Of a stretch of 16,489 nucleotides of DNA, positions 1 through 5,860 are shown in pieces. Within the stretch, counting starts at the first letter, position 1. Every line of letters starts with the position of its first letter. The translations under genes and the position numbers were made by a program. The notes under the pieces were generated by a model. That model saw only the letters and a program-made list of their open reading frames with translations, made no database searches and had not been told where the DNA came from. This DNA is from Treponema sp. (GTDB lineage: Bacteria; Spirochaetota; Spirochaetia; Treponematales; Breznakiellaceae), in contig WRAL01000005.1 in assembly GCA_009780285.1 (NCBI GenBank), forward strand, positions 1 to 16,489. Reading direction: 5' to 3'.

Positions 1-175
1 CCTCCTCCACCCGCCGCAGCGCGGCGCGCCCGCTCCCGTGCATACTGGAGGCGTTTCCGTAAATGTCAAGATCCTCTATTATCGACTCGCGCACTTCCGG
101 GAGCAGCGGGGTAGTGGCGTTGTAGTCGGCGTACACTCTGCGCGATTCCTCGCGCGTCCGAGCATGTTCAGCCAT
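1..175 (-). CDS. Cysteine desulfurase (NifS/IscS family), N-terminal part, cut by window edge
   Basis: Only the first 58 codons are inside the window. The minus-strand translation begins at the ATG at 175 and shows YADYNATTPLLPEV, the N-terminal signature of class V PLP-dependent cysteine desulfurases, followed by YGNASSMHGSGRAA, which matches the usual 'NPSSxHxxGRxA' segment. Enzymes of this family take sulfur from L-cysteine to form a persulfide for Fe-S cluster or thio-cofactor synthesis in the cytoplasm. The PLP lysine and the active-site cysteine lie outside the window, so IscS, NifS and SufS cannot be told apart. The start is supported by a GGAAGG purine-rich ribosome site a few bases upstream (about 183-190) and by a predicted promoter at 199-227. 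The gene follows the outer-membrane protein gene on the same strand but probably has its own promoter. Confidence 0.85.
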   Translation of the reverse strand, partial: MAEHARTREESRRVYADYNATTPLLPEVRESIIEDLDIYGNASSMHGSGRAALRRVEE

Positions 176-198
176 ATCTTTCTTCCTTCCTCGCCGAC

Positions 199-227
199 AT
201 TTTACCGGCGCGGAGGAAAAAATTCAA
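199..227 (-). promoter_or_regulatory. Predicted sigma-70 promoter for the cysteine desulfurase gene
   Basis: Reading the minus strand, TTGAAT (227-222) and TAAAAT (204-199) are separated by exactly 17 bp. Transcription would start near 192, giving a leader of about 17 nt that contains the ribosome site. The match is good but was found by eye in a single sequence. Confidence 0.5.
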
Positions 228-265
228 TTGGCGGGCGATGTTACCTGGAAAGGGAAGGGATTCCG

Positions 266-979
266 CTAGAATCTCCAGCCAAAAGCAAGAGTAAAGCGCG
301 GCCCGCCGACAAAGCCCCAGTTTGCAAGCAGCGAGGCATATTCGTCAAAGGCCTTTGCGTCATTAGGATCGCTGTACATTCTGCTGCCAAGAGTCTCGCC
401 TCCCCCCAATCCCCAAAACCATCCTAGCGATGGCTCGAATGTAAATCCGCCGCTTTCGCTTGCGCTAATTCGCCAGCCCATTCTTAAACCGAGTTTAAAG
501 TAGCTCTTTTCGCCGCTGTCATTGGTATTTTCGCCAAAGTCGAAAAGAGCGCTAAAACCGCTAACGCCGCCAATTGAGAGATGCGCGTAGCCTAACATGC
601 CGCTCAAAAAAAACATATCGCCAAAGGGAAAATAGCGGCCATGCGCTTCCATGGAAAAAGATGAAATTCTTAGCAAATATTTTTCTTCGTTAGGTCCTAC
701 ATAGTCCAGCCCGACTCTCATGTGGGAAAATCTTCCCGCGACGCTTGCTCGTGGATGGATTTGATATTCGTATTGCAATCCAAAGCCAAAACCGGACGAA
801 CCGTCAGTATCTATTAGAGGTACGAAATTGTCCACTATGGGGCCTATGCCCACTCCGATGATCGTTGGGCCGAAATCGACAGTAATCGTGTGTCTTGGCA
901 TTTCATCAAAATTTGCTTGTGAAAAACACAAGCCCGCAACAAACATAAAAACAAGCGAAATGGAAATTTTCTTTATCAT
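266..979 (-). CDS. Small outer-membrane beta-barrel protein, function unknown
   Basis: This is a 237-residue protein with a classical signal peptide (MIKK, then a hydrophobic stretch, then ...GLCFSQ-ANF). There is a Cys near the cleavage site, but Leu at -1 makes a lipobox unlikely, so signal peptidase I is preferred. The mature part has alternating polar and aromatic residues, many Gly, and ends in ...TLAFGWRF. A C-terminal Phe is the usual signal for BAM-dependent insertion of barrel proteins. The length suggests an eight-strand-like barrel of the OmpA/OmpW size class, but no specific family is recognised. The ATG at 979 has an AAGGA site 7 nt upstream. The gene looks less GC-rich than its neighbours. 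It is probably transcribed from the promoter at 1111-1139, through a leader with two terminator-like hairpins. A second protein of the same general type is encoded at 4420-5052. Confidence 0.7.
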   Translation of the reverse strand: MIKKISISLVFMFVAGLCFSQANFDEMPRHTITVDFGPTIIGVGIGPIVDNFVPLIDTDGSSGFGFGLQYEYQIHPRASVAGRFSHMRVGLDYVGPNEEKYLLRISSFSMEAHGRYFPFGDMFFLSGMLGYAHLSIGGVSGFSALFDFGENTNDSGEKSYFKLGLRMGWRISASESGGFTFEPSLGWFWGLGGGETLGSRMYSDPNDAKAFDEYASLLANWGFVGGPRFTLAFGWRF

Positions 980-1009
980 CGATTTTTCCTTATTTGCAAT
1001 AAATCAATC

Positions 1010-1062
1010 AAAAAATTACCCGCCCCTACGGGCAGGCGCGTAAAAGGCGGAAAACCCCGCCC
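1010..1062 (-). promoter_or_regulatory. Structured 5' leader with two terminator-like hairpins (possible attenuator)
   Basis: On the minus strand, GGCGG (1061-1057) pairs with CCGCC (1050-1046) over a 6-nt loop and is followed by TTTT. Just downstream, GCCTGCCC (1037-1030) pairs with GGGCGGGT (1025-1018) over the loop GTAG and is followed by AA then TTTTTT. Both lie between the predicted promoter and the outer-membrane protein start at 979. No other minus-strand gene ends here, so they cannot be the terminator of an upstream gene seen in this window. An attenuator or RNA-based switch is possible. No known riboswitch class is recognised. Confidence 0.4.
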
Positions 1063-1110
1063 AATACCAAAAGATGAACCGCCGCGCTAAAGGTCGCCGT
1101 TCATACATTA

Positions 1111-1139
1111 TATATACTGCGTCCTTGCGCTTTTGTCAA
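1111..1139 (-). promoter_or_regulatory. Predicted sigma-70 promoter for the outer-membrane protein gene
   Basis: The minus strand reads a perfect TTGACA (1139-1134), a 17-bp spacer, then TATATA (1116-1111). A TATAAT overlaps at 1112-1107 but would need a 21-bp spacer. The start would fall near 1104, giving a leader of about 125 nt to the ATG at 979. The region 980-1294 holds no gene; it contains this promoter and leader plus the plus-strand sigma-28-like promoter. Confidence 0.55.
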
Positions 1140-1212
1140 GCGCCCTGCCTTGCCGACGACCGAAGCCGGAGGCCTAAGCCGACGGAATGCGAAAAAAATT
1201 GGTTGAATGGCC

Positions 1213-1239
1213 TCAAGTTTTCCTTCGAAAGTCCGATAC
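1213..1239 (+). promoter_or_regulatory. Predicted sigma-28 (FliA) promoter
   Basis: TCAAGTTT (1213-1220), 11 bp, then TCCGATAC (1232-1239). The enteric FliA consensus is TAAAGTTT-N11-GCCGATAA, so the match is 7 of 8 and 6 of 8 with exact spacing. Transcription would start about 50 nt upstream of the ATG at 1295. Sigma-28 promoters usually drive late flagellar and chemotaxis genes, which would place the next two genes in the motility regulon. Confidence 0.5.
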
Positions 1240-1294
1240 TATGGACAAAGAGGGTTATTGTCGAGCCTAACTTTGACCGTAGGAGGATGCCGCC

Positions 1295-1762
1295 ATGACA
1301 ATTGCAGCAGCAACATACCAGCCTGTTCAAGGCGTGGATTACGCGCGATTCGAAAGTTTTCAGGCGCGGCCTGCCGTCGCGCCCGAGGTCTCGGGCGCAG
1401 GCGCGCCGCAAGGGGCCTCGATCGACGCCGTCACCGTGATAGACATTCTTCTGGGCCAGCTTGACAAGCTGAACGAGCAGCTTGCGCGGGCGGAAACCCA
1501 GCTGCGCAGCGCAAGCCATGAAGCGAGGTCCGAAGCGATGGCGTCTTTCGAGCGGGCGGCTCCGCAATTCGCCATGCCGGAAGCGTCCGCGCGGGAAACG
1601 TCGCCGCTTGCGCTCGATTATGCCGACATGCAGGACCTAATGAACGCCGCGCTCGAACAGTACGCGCAGGCCCGCGCCGATGTCCAGGCCGCCGGCCTCT
1701 TGGAAGGCCCTTTCGCCCAGCCGAACGTCTTCGCCGGAATGCTCTTCGGCATCAACGCCTAG
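1295..1762 (+). CDS. Hypothetical coiled-coil protein, possibly motility-linked
   Basis: This is a 155-residue, Ala-rich, cytoplasmic-looking protein with no signal peptide, membrane segment or recognised domain. Residues about 43-85 (DAVTVIDILLGQLDKLNEQL onward) have heptad-like spacing of Leu/Ile and many charged residues, consistent with a coiled coil. The rest is rich in Ala, Pro and Glu and probably flexible. The ATG at 1295 is preceded by a perfect AGGAGG (1281-1286) at 8 nt, so translation should be efficient. The sigma-28-like promoter upstream suggests co-regulation with flagellar genes. The length and sequence do not resemble FlgM as I know it. The following four-cysteine gene starts 8 nt after the stop and is probably co-translated. 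Confidence 0.65.
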   Translation: MTIAAATYQPVQGVDYARFESFQARPAVAPEVSGAGAPQGASIDAVTVIDILLGQLDKLNEQLARAETQLRSASHEARSEAMASFERAAPQFAMPEASARETSPLALDYADMQDLMNAALEQYAQARADVQAAGLLEGPFAQPNVFAGMLFGINA

Positions 1763-1770
1763 CCGAAACC

Positions 1771-1974
1771 GTGGCCGATGAAGGCAAAAGCAAAACGCCC
1801 CGCGCTCCCAACTGCCTTAAATGCGCGCACTACAAGGTAAGCTGGGATCCCTTTCTGCCCCACGCCTGCGAAATCTTCGAGATCAAGTCCAGGCTTATTC
1901 CCAGCATCGAGGTCTACAATACAACCGGCGGAAACTGCCCATCGTTCAAGGCGCGGCCGGCACGCCCGAGATAA
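1771..1974 (+). CDS. Small four-cysteine protein, likely metal-binding
   Basis: This is a 67-residue protein starting at a GTG 8 nt after the preceding stop, with no clear ribosome site of its own, so translational coupling is likely. It has CLKC at residues 15-18, Cys33 and Cys56: a CxxC plus two single cysteines, a common way to hold one zinc. The aromatic and proline-rich stretch between them (HYKVSWDP, LPHACEIF, PSIEVYNTTG) looks like a compact conserved fold rather than random sequence. I have a weak impression of similar small proteins in treponemes but cannot name a function. The gene ends 9 bp before the convergent gnpA stop, with no obvious T-tract terminator between them. Confidence 0.6.
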   Translation: MADEGKSKTPRAPNCLKCAHYKVSWDPFLPHACEIFEIKSRLIPSIEVYNTTGGNCPSFKARPARPR

Positions 1975-1983
1975 GCGCGGGCG

Positions 1984-4149
1984 CTACGCTTCCATCCATT
2001 TAAGCTCGCCGGCGGCAAGATCGATCTCGATCGGCTTGGCTCCCGGCGCGCCATAAATTAGCGAGCGCTGCTTTTCGCTGGAATTGTTGCAGGCGCAGTA
2101 TTTTTTCGTGCCCGGATAGTAATGAACCTCGACGAAGGGATTTTCCGAATGCCATTCCCGCAGCGCGCCTTCCTTGCCGCAACTCCACAGGATCGCGCGG
2201 TCAAGAAGCGCGCCGTTCTCGCTCGAATACGGAAGGCCGCTAAAGTAGACGCATCTTCCGCCGAAGTATTCGTTGGCCACCATATGCGCTTCACCATCCC
2301 GCTGCGCAAGCAATGCCGCGCCTTCAAGCGCGTAAACATTGCGCGCGCCCTCGCCAAAATCCAAGGCGCCGACGCTGAAACCCTCGGTAATAAAGTGCGG
2401 CGCCACGTCCCTGTTGTACTTGTTGTATCCAAGGGTAAAGCCGTTTTCCTGTTCCACGCCAAGCGCCTGCGCCAACTGGAAAAAACGGCCTTCGCTCTGA
2501 TGCGCGCTTGGCTCGCCTATTCCGATAAAGCCGCCGCCGGCGGCTATATGCGCGCGGATAGCGCCAATAACGCGCGGCTCCGCCCAGCGCGCGCCGCCGG
2601 AGTGCGCCGTGCCCGCGCCGCCTGAATTGATAATCACGTCGATGCCGGCCAGCGCGCCGGGGTTTTCGACAATGTCGTCAAAACTAAGAAAAACCACGTC
2701 GTAAGGCGCGCCGGAAAGATACTCGATGGCGCCGAAATAGCTGTAATTTTCCTTGTGATAAAGCCCGTGATGCACCATGTGGTTTCCCCAGGCGCGCATC
2801 CTTCCCCAAGAGTTAAGCACGGCGACCTTGGCGCGCGAATGCGGCGCGCCTGATTTGGCGTTTTCGTACAACGCGCGGAACTCGTCGCAAACCTGCGCGA
2901 CGTAATCGATGAAGTCCGGAAAATCAAGCGCCAGCTTGAGGTAGCCGCCGTAGCCGATGCGGTCTATAGGCTTGCGCAAGATGGCGCGGCGCGCGGTAAG
3001 CCAGTTTTGCCGCGCCTCCTCGACGGGGTTTCCCCCCGGCCTGAAAACGTCGGGAAAAAAGTACGGCAAAAAACGGCCCTCGGTGTATCTCACGCCCTTG
3101 ATGTCGCTAATCAGGCGCAGGGTCGCGCCGTTTCCTACGCTGCCCACGACCGCGTCAAGGCCGATGCCGGCGAACTCGTCCATCCAAGGCTCGCAGCCGA
3201 TAAAATGATCGCCGAGAAACATCATGGCCTCGCGGCCGGCCTCGCGGCAAATATCGACCATTTCCTTGGCCAGCTTCGCCACCTCGCGGCGCTGAAAGGC
3301 CATAAAGTCAAGGTATTCCTTGCTCGGAATCCGGTACTGGCCATTGTAATAACCCTGATCGATTATAAATTCCGGGCGAAAAGCGTAGCCCGCCTCGCGC
3401 TCGAACTGTTCGAGAATGTACGGGGAAACAGACGCGGAATAGCCGTACCAGTCAACGTATTTCTGCCTGCGCAGCTCGTCGAAAATCAGCGTGAACTGGT
3501 GAAAGAACGTGGTAAAGCGAACAACGTCAACGCCGGGATTCGCCGCCAAAAAGTCGCGCAGGCGTTGCATCGAAAAAGCCCTGGTTTTCGGCTGGCGCAC
3601 GTCGAAGGTAATCTGGCGCTCGAAATCCTTCCAATCGTTGGTAACGGCGTTATACATGTGAACCGGATCCCAAATAATGTAGGCCAAAAAACTTACGGTG
3701 TATTCGTGAAACGGAATAGGCTTATCGATAACAACCGCGCCTGCGCTCCGGTCGTGGCGCCATTCGTCCGGCGAAAGCGCGCGGCCGGCCGTTCGGTCGA
3801 TAGCCTCCCACCAGCGCCTGATGTCGTCGCGCTCGTTCACGGCCAGAAGGTCGGCGCTGATTCCCTTCAAAAGCGGAATCTCCAGCGGCCCGCCGGCCGA
3901 GGCGAAGAAGCCCGTCATAATGTAGACTTGCTGCACTTCCTCGGGATTGGCCCTCGCCCAGGCGTTGTCCTTGCGCGTGGTGTAATAAGTATTGTAGATT
4001 TTCGCGCCGGCGCCCTTCAGTTCCTCGGGGAATTCCGTGCCGTCGCAGTCCCGCACCGCGTCGGCGCCCCATCTTTCCATAATCGCCAGCGTCTGAGCGA
4101 TCACGTCAACGTCCGTGGGAATCGTAACCCTTCCTTTTGTACCCTTCAT
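1984..4149 (-). CDS. gnpA: GH112 phosphorylase: 1,3-beta-galactosyl-N-acetylhexosamine (lacto-/galacto-N-biose) phosphorylase
   Basis: This 721-residue protein has the full length of family GH112. These enzymes use phosphate to split Gal-beta-1,3-GlcNAc or Gal-beta-1,3-GalNAc into galactose 1-phosphate and the N-acetylhexosamine, so they salvage mucin or milk-type glycan disaccharides in the cytoplasm without spending ATP on galactose. The N-terminal part is a TIM-barrel-like catalytic domain. Asp314 in FLGDHFIG lies where the general acid Asp is placed in the Bifidobacterium enzyme (Asp313 from memory). The C-terminal half has a glutamine-amidotransferase-like fold region (NSGGAGTAHSGG, GGGFIGIGEPSAHQ) and a final small beta domain. 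There is no signal peptide. The ATG at 4149 has AGGAGG (minus strand of 4158-4163) at 8 nt. Some GH112 members act on galactosyl-rhamnose instead, and the sequence alone does not settle the substrate. No transporter or galactose-1-phosphate gene is adjacent. Confidence 0.9.
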   Translation of the reverse strand: MKGTKGRVTIPTDVDVIAQTLAIMERWGADAVRDCDGTEFPEELKGAGAKIYNTYYTTRKDNAWARANPEEVQQVYIMTGFFASAGGPLEIPLLKGISADLLAVNERDDIRRWWEAIDRTAGRALSPDEWRHDRSAGAVVIDKPIPFHEYTVSFLAYIIWDPVHMYNAVTNDWKDFERQITFDVRQPKTRAFSMQRLRDFLAANPGVDVVRFTTFFHQFTLIFDELRRQKYVDWYGYSASVSPYILEQFEREAGYAFRPEFIIDQGYYNGQYRIPSKEYLDFMAFQRREVAKLAKEMVDICREAGREAMMFLGDHFIGCEPWMDEFAGIGLDAVVGSVGNGATLRLISDIKGVRYTEGRFLPYFFPDVFRPGGNPVEEARQNWLTARRAILRKPIDRIGYGGYLKLALDFPDFIDYVAQVCDEFRALYENAKSGAPHSRAKVAVLNSWGRMRAWGNHMVHHGLYHKENYSYFGAIEYLSGAPYDVVFLSFDDIVENPGALAGIDVIINSGGAGTAHSGGARWAEPRVIGAIRAHIAAGGGFIGIGEPSAHQSEGRFFQLAQALGVEQENGFTLGYNKYNRDVAPHFITEGFSVGALDFGEGARNVYALEGAALLAQRDGEAHMVANEYFGGRCVYFSGLPYSSENGALLDRAILWSCGKEGALREWHSENPFVEVHYYPGTKKYCACNNSSEKQRSLIYGAPGAKPIEIDLAAGELKWMEA

Positions 4150-4257
4150 GCCCCGCGCCTCCTCTTACGGATAGCTTACACCGGAGAAGGGCGCTTGGCA
4201 ACAACAAGGGGAAGAGGGCGGCGCTTTTATATGGTGGAATATGGAATTCGCGCTTAG

Positions 4258-4320
4258 CGAGCGGGGCTTCAATGCGCATAGTATGAGCCGGCGAGGGTAA
4301 ATTGTCAAGGGCCCCGCTCG
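4258..4320. repeat. Perfect 10-bp inverted repeat bracketing the gnpA promoter
   Basis: CGAGCGGGGC at 4258-4267 is the exact reverse complement of GCCCCGCTCG at 4311-4320, with 43 bp between. The predicted -35 and -10 boxes lie in between. A third related site, GCCCCGC at 4150-4156, lies between the gnpA ribosome site and ATG, and could pair in the mRNA with the leader copy at 4261-4267. These could be operator half-sites or RNA-pairing elements. Confidence 0.45.
4280..4308 (-). promoter_or_regulatory. Predicted sigma-70 promoter for gnpA
   Basis: The minus strand reads TTGACA (4308-4303), 17 bp, CATACT (4285-4280). Transcription would begin near 4273, giving a leader of about 124 nt. The promoter sits inside the loop of a perfect 10-bp inverted repeat (4258-4267 and 4311-4320). 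Confidence 0.5.
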
Positions 4321-4384
4321 GAGCTAGAGCGACTTTATGCTTCGGGCTGGAGGGATATTTTTTTCTTTTTTCGAAGAAAAAGGC

Positions 4385-4413
4385 TTGCGCCGCTTGTTGC
4401 GCCGCACTATACT
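4385..4413 (+). promoter_or_regulatory. Predicted promoter giving a leaderless mRNA
   Basis: TTGCGC (4385-4390), 17 bp, TATACT (4408-4413). The ATG of the next gene is at 4420, only 6 nt beyond the -10 box, so the first transcribed base would be at or next to the start codon. An A/T-rich tract at about 4355-4382, including the hairpin CTTTTTT-CGAA-GAAAAAG (4365-4382), lies just upstream and could act as an UP element. Confidence 0.5.
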
Positions 4414-4419
4414 TACAGT

Positions 4420-5052
4420 ATGAAAGCAATATTAGTCGCAATTGCGGTGGCCGCGCTTGCAATGCCGGCCTTTGGTCAGGAACAGGATGCCTTTGACGGC
4501 AACAGGCGGATGGCGGTAACCGTGAACCCGTTCCCTATCCTCTATGCCCCGGTCTATGATGGCTACGGCGTAGATCTGGCGTATGAATATGCTATTTTAC
4601 CGGCGGCTTCGATAAGGTTTGCGTTTAGCTATGCCAGCATCGACCTCGATCCGGGCAACCTCACGCTCGACAATGATGAGGCGACGGCAATATTGCTGAA
4701 CGCCGGCGTTACCGGGCGCTGGTATTGGCAGGAGAAGTATGTGGAAGGCTGGTTCGTTTCCGGCGGATTCCAGTTCCAGCTGGGCAACCCCAATTCCAAT
4801 GCGCTCTTCGAAGATCCCCTGGATCTTGACGACGACGAATGGATTTACGCCTTCAGCGCATATCCCGGCGTTGGCTTCAAGTGGATTTTCCCCAGCAAGT
4901 ACAGGGTGGCCTTCTCTGTGGAGGCGATGGCGAGCATTGGCTTCCTGATCACTTCCACCATGTCGAGGTCCCAGCAAATGGACCTGCCGGCTACCTGGCT
5001 TCTGGGCACGACCGGCCCGCGCACTTCCCTTTACCTGGGTATATCATTCTAA
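4420..5052 (+). CDS. Small outer-membrane beta-barrel protein, probably from a leaderless message
   Basis: This is a 210-residue protein with an N-terminal signal peptide (MKAILVAIAVAALAMPAFG, then QEQ). The mature chain has the amphipathic, aromatic-rich pattern of a transmembrane beta barrel and ends in TSLYLGISF, with the terminal Phe typical of outer-membrane proteins. It is similar in size and build to the protein at 266-979, but no clear sequence identity is visible by eye. No ribosome binding site precedes the ATG; the upstream bases are the predicted -10 box and TACAGT. The signal peptide starts exactly at this ATG, which argues against a later start. It is divergent from gnpA. A 10-bp hairpin lies 10 nt after the stop. 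The function is unknown; a porin-like or adhesin role is only a guess. Confidence 0.7.
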   Translation: MKAILVAIAVAALAMPAFGQEQDAFDGNRRMAVTVNPFPILYAPVYDGYGVDLAYEYAILPAASIRFAFSYASIDLDPGNLTLDNDEATAILLNAGVTGRWYWQEKYVEGWFVSGGFQFQLGNPNSNALFEDPLDLDDDEWIYAFSAYPGVGFKWIFPSKYRVAFSVEAMASIGFLITSTMSRSQQMDLPATWLLGTTGPRTSLYLGISF

Positions 5053-5061
5053 GGCGAGCGC

Positions 5062-5096
5062 CGCTGGCTTAGCCCGATTCCGAGGTTAAGCCGGCG
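5062..5096 (+). other. Strong hairpin directly after the outer-membrane protein stop codon
   Basis: CGCTGGCTTA (5062-5071) pairs with TAAGCCGGCG (5087-5096), ten pairs including one G-T wobble, with a 15-nt loop. It begins 10 nt after the stop at 5052. There is no clean T-run after it (CCGCCTTTCCC), so it may protect the 3' end of the mRNA or terminate weakly. Confidence 0.4.
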
Positions 5097-5140
5097 CCGC
5101 CTTTCCCAGGGCCTTCCGCGCATCAATACGTTTCTACAAA

Positions 5141-5227
5141 TGGCCCTTAAGGCCAGGCCAGGCAAGGTCGGCGCGCCTGCTCCACGCGGCGCATGGGGAG
5201 AAGGGGCTCCGGGGAGCCGTTGTCTCC
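5141..5227. other. Intergenic hairpins in a gene-free region
   Basis: The stretch from 5053 to about 5440 has no convincing gene. Within it, TGGCC (5141-5145) pairs with GGCCA (5151-5155). A two-part hairpin is formed by GGAGA (5197-5201) with TCTCC (5223-5227), enclosing GGCTC-CGGG-GAGCC. No tRNA or known RNA family is recognised. A small RNA is possible but not shown. Confidence 0.3.
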
Positions 5228-5323
5228 GCTGGAACGGGTTTGGCATTGGGATTCGAATATTCGGCTGAATCAAACAAGAATAGCGATTATTTTCGTATTT
5301 TTTGTCTGATTATTTGCATCACT

Positions 5324-5404
5324 GGGCTTTCGCTTGCGCCTGACGGGCCGGCCGTAGTTTCCGGCGCGACGTGGTGGCGGGCGTCGCAAGCCAAAGGCTG
5401 TTTT
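5324..5404 (+). other. Long imperfect inverted repeat upstream of the cheY promoter, possible terminator or RNA element
   Basis: GGGCTTTCGCTTGCG (5324-5338) and CGCAAGCCAAAGGCT (5385-5399) are complementary at 12 of 15 positions. Shorter inner complementarities lie between them (GGCCGG with CCGG, GCGACG with CGTCGC). The right arm is followed by G then TTTT (5401-5404), so it could also terminate transcription entering from the left before the cheY promoter. Confidence 0.35.
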
Positions 5405-5417
5405 AGCTAACGCTGGG

Positions 5418-5446
5418 TTGCATCTTGGCCGAAATATAAGTATAAT
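5418..5446 (+). promoter_or_regulatory. Strong predicted sigma-70 promoter for the cheY operon
   Basis: TTGCAT (5418-5423), a 17-bp spacer, and a perfect TATAAT (5441-5446). Transcription would start near 5453, about 17 nt before the cheY ATG. A much weaker sigma-28-like match (GCCGAAAT at 5428-5435) overlaps but has poor -35 agreement. This is the only clear promoter seen for the plus-strand gene string that runs to 15979. Confidence 0.6.
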
Positions 5447-5469
5447 GAAGAGCACGGAGAGAATTGGCT

Positions 5470-5850
5470 ATGACAATCCTAATTGTTGACGACTCAAGAA
5501 TCATGCGCAACACCGTGAAAGGAATGTTCATAGGTCTGGGGCTTTCCTTTACCGCCGTCGAAGCGAGTAACGGGGAGGAGGCCATAACGCTTTTGGAGGC
5601 CTTTCCTATCGATCTTGTTCTTTTGGACTGGAACATGCCCAGGCTTTCCGGGATCGAGTTTCTCAAGATAGTGCGGGCAAAGGAAAAATACAAACAGCTG
5701 CCCATCATCATGGTCACGAGCGAGTCCGCGAAATTCAGCGTGATAGAGGCGCTAAAGCACGGCGCCACGGACTATATCATAAAGCCAGTCAACATAGGGA
5801 CAGTCAAAGAAAAATTAAGCAAAATTCCCAGATTCAACGGGTTAATATGA
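5470..5850 (+). CDS. cheY: CheY-like single-domain response regulator
   Basis: This 126-residue protein is a bare receiver domain with no output domain. The acidic pair is Asp7-Asp8 (VDDSR), the phosphoacceptor is Asp53 (LLDWNMP), the conserved Thr is Thr83 (MVTSES) and the conserved Lys is Lys105 (IIKP). All active-site residues are therefore intact, and it should accept phosphate from a histidine and act by protein contact, as CheY does on the flagellar switch. An in-frame TTG at 5464 is open, but GGAGAG (5456-5461) stands 8 nt before the ATG at 5470 and only 2 nt before the TTG, so the ATG is chosen. It is the first gene of the operon, followed by its likely phosphatase CheX. Whether it is the chemotaxis CheY or a specialised partner of the two kinases downstream is open. 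Confidence 0.85.
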   Translation: MTILIVDDSRIMRNTVKGMFIGLGLSFTAVEASNGEEAITLLEAFPIDLVLLDWNMPRLSGIEFLKIVRAKEKYKQLPIIMVTSESAKFSVIEALKHGATDYIIKPVNIGTVKEKLSKIPRFNGLI

Positions 5851-5860
5851 GAGGTGACGC

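Noticed and set aside
38..427. Plus-strand reading frame of 129 codons at the left edge
   Set aside because: It overlaps the cysteine desulfurase start and the end of the outer-membrane protein gene on the other strand, has no ribosome site and has no protein-like character.
1974..1998. Terminator between the four-cysteine gene and gnpA
   Set aside because: A short AAGCG/CGCTT stem exists but has no T-run on either strand, so support is too weak.
3007..4257. Long plus-strand reading frame of 416 codons opposite gnpA
   Set aside because: It is fully antisense to a complete, well-recognised GH112 gene. The translation is Arg/Ala/Val-rich with no recognisable domain, as expected from GC-rich codon shadowing.
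5240..5275. A tRNA T-loop-like GGATTCGAAT in the intergenic region
   Set aside because: No matching acceptor, D or anticodon stems could be found around it; the motif is a short palindrome.
5408..5435. Sigma-28 promoter for cheY
   Set aside because: The -10-like GCCGAAAT is fair, but the -35 match is poor and the spacing is off by one; the overlapping TTGCAT-17-TATAAT is much better.
5464..5469. TTG as the cheY start codon
   Set aside because: It lies only 2 nt from the GGAGAG ribosome site, while the ATG at 5470 has ideal spacing and begins the normal receiver sequence.
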